From Catenaria anguillulae PL171 (taxonomy: Eukaryota; Blastocladiomycota; Blastocladiomycetes; Blastocladiales; Catenariaceae), in contig MCFL01000062.1 of NCBI GenBank assembly GCA_002102555.1, positions 62,001 to 126,000 on the forward strand: DNA of 64,000 bases. The letters run 5' to 3'. Position numbers and translations under genes: made by a program. A model generated the notes under the pieces. The model was not told where the DNA came from, made no database searches, and saw nothing but the letters and a program-made list of their open reading frames with translations. The stretch's first letter is position 1, and the number at the start of each line of letters is the position of its first letter. Positions 62,804-64,000 of this stretch are shown in pieces.

Positions 62804-64000
62804 TTAATCAATCCAGACACGCGCAGGCACCACGACAACCTTGCGATCATCATCCACCACGCCAGGCCAATACGCAAACTGCACGCTGCCCTCTTCTGGC
62901 ACTCGGTTCTCAATCTGCTGCGCTTCGTCATCGCCACTGTTAGCCGTCAAGGCTGGACTCGCCCGCTGCTCATCCAGTAACGGCACGGGCGACTCTGCCC
63001 GAGCACTGTCAGCCGTCGGCGACTGGGTAGCCACCACCTGTGACCCTTGCCACCCACCACTGCTGCGGATGCATCCGGGCGTGTGACGATCATGCAGTGG
63101 TCAGGCACCTGCTCGCCGCCATCCCTCGGCACGCCATGCGAATCGCTTGGCCCCATCTTTGGCGACACGACGCCGGACACGGGACCCATGGATTTGAGCG
63201 GTGGAAAATACACGACGGCACTGGGGATGGCGGCCTTGATGCGAAACACGAGCGATACGAGCCGGTCAACGAGTGCACGGAGGGCCATGTCGTCGGCAAC
63301 ATGGGCTTGTGCTGCAAATGCCCCTGCGTTACTCCCGCCGGGACCCGCAGGTGTGGAGAGCGGCCGGCCAGAAGCGACGGAGCCAGGGGCCGCGAGCCCG
63401 GCAACGGCAAGCACACGGCGCATGTCGCGAACAGTGGTGCTGACCATGGCGCCGAGCGCAGCGCGAAGGGCGGCGGCACGGCGGACCGGGTCGAGTGCCA
63501 AGTTGGCGCCGGGCGTTGTCAGATCGGCCATACCGCGGAATGCGGCTTTTGGACCAACGGTTGGGCGCGCGGGCGTGCGACATGTGCATAGGCAGGGTGG
63601 TAGGTCGCCACAACGGTGCCGTAGGTGGTGCGTTTGTCGGGCGAGAGCAAGTGCGCTGGGAGAAAGTGTGCGAAAATGACATTGGCGAGCTGGAAGAGCA
63701 GGGCAGAGAGGTGCGCGGTCGTGGTTGTGTGGTCCAGGGACGAGGGCAAGGGTGGCGATGCGGTCGGAGAGGAGGGCGAGCCTGCGAGCGAAGCAGTCGA
63801 TTCGGTGATGGAGCCAAGCCGGGGGGACGTGGTTGTTGCCCGCTGAAGTGAAAGTGCCGAGGGTGCCGGGGATCGCGGCGCATGCAGACCTGAAAAGCTG
63901 GCAGCAGAGAGACTGCGACGGTCACCCGCGGCAAAACTGGTGCGCCGATCCATGGATGCGGCCGAGTACCCGAGCGACTGGCTTGCGACCGTTTGATAAA
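62804..64000 (-). CDS. Unknown protein, C-terminal part (runs off the right edge; two frameshifts)
   Basis: Not recognised. The frame is open from the window edge (YQTVASQSLGYSAASMDRR) to a stop at 62804. It breaks at about 63540 (TT to TTT gives KPHFRGMADLTTPGANLALD) and about 63063; with both repaired it is one continuous segment of 399 codons. First part Ser/Pro-rich and probably disordered; then LLFQLANVIFAHFLPAHLLS and ALDPVRRAAALRAALGAM, ALRALVDRLVSLVFRIKAA (amphipathic helices), then a Gly-rich stretch and the end SVQFAYWPGVVDDDRKVVVVPARVWID. An ATG at 63953 could be the start, in which case about 383 residues are complete. Confidence 0.55.

Overview
The window looks like nuclear DNA of an early-diverging fungus. 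It is GC-rich and gene-dense. Introns are short (about 50-110 bases) with GTRNGT donors, a TACTAAC-like branch point in places, and YAG acceptors. The genes are eukaryotic housekeeping genes: Rrp6, a CLC transporter, MICOS, ALAS, phosphomannose isomerase, PIG-U, Ivy1, RhoGEF and class I ribonucleotide reductase. A zoosporic lineage (Blastocladiomycota or Chytridiomycota) is my best guess from overall character; it is not proven.

Layout, left to right. 0-10.4 kb: 3' two-thirds-missing RRP6 (-), ASNSD1-like gene (+), a decayed RasGEF fragment (-), a seven-exon CLC transporter with CBS domains (-), a MIC26/27-like MICOS subunit (+), and a secreted class-3 lipase (-). 10.4-20 kb: a frame-disrupted multi-pass membrane protein gene (+), 5-aminolevulinate synthase (+), a secreted alpha/beta hydrolase (+), and two divergent unknown genes. 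20-29 kb: a divergent RasGEF (+), a single-pass membrane protein (-), phosphomannose isomerase (+), and a second hydrolase that is a clear paralogue of the first, in inverted orientation (-). 29.2-32.4 kb: a two-gene DDE transposable element with diverged terminal inverted repeats and TA at both ends. 32.4-36.7 kb: a Cys-rich unknown gene (+) and an alpha-carbonic anhydrase with a membrane tail (-). 36.8-48.2 kb: one 17-exon gene for a protein of about 3,414 residues, built from repeated modules and ending in ER-type membrane segments; this is the most unusual locus here. 48.6-64 kb: Ivy1-like BAR protein (-), DH-PH RhoGEF (+), PIG-U (-), ribonucleotide reductase large subunit (+), and a partial unknown gene (-).

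The genes do not form one pathway. Functional threads are ER and membrane biology (CLC, PIG-U, Ivy1-like, the giant protein), small-GTPase control (RasGEF, RhoGEF), mitochondria and haem (MIC26/27, ALAS), and secreted enzymes (lipase, two hydrolases, carbonic anhydrase).

Reading caution: ALAS, ribonucleotide reductase, one hydrolase, the RasGEF and the last gene are all broken by single-base losses, mostly next to short homopolymers. Restoring one base at each site gives full-length proteins of expected size, so I treat these as probable sequencing or assembly errors and not as real pseudogenes. All exon coordinates are by eye; the reading phases were checked and are consistent.
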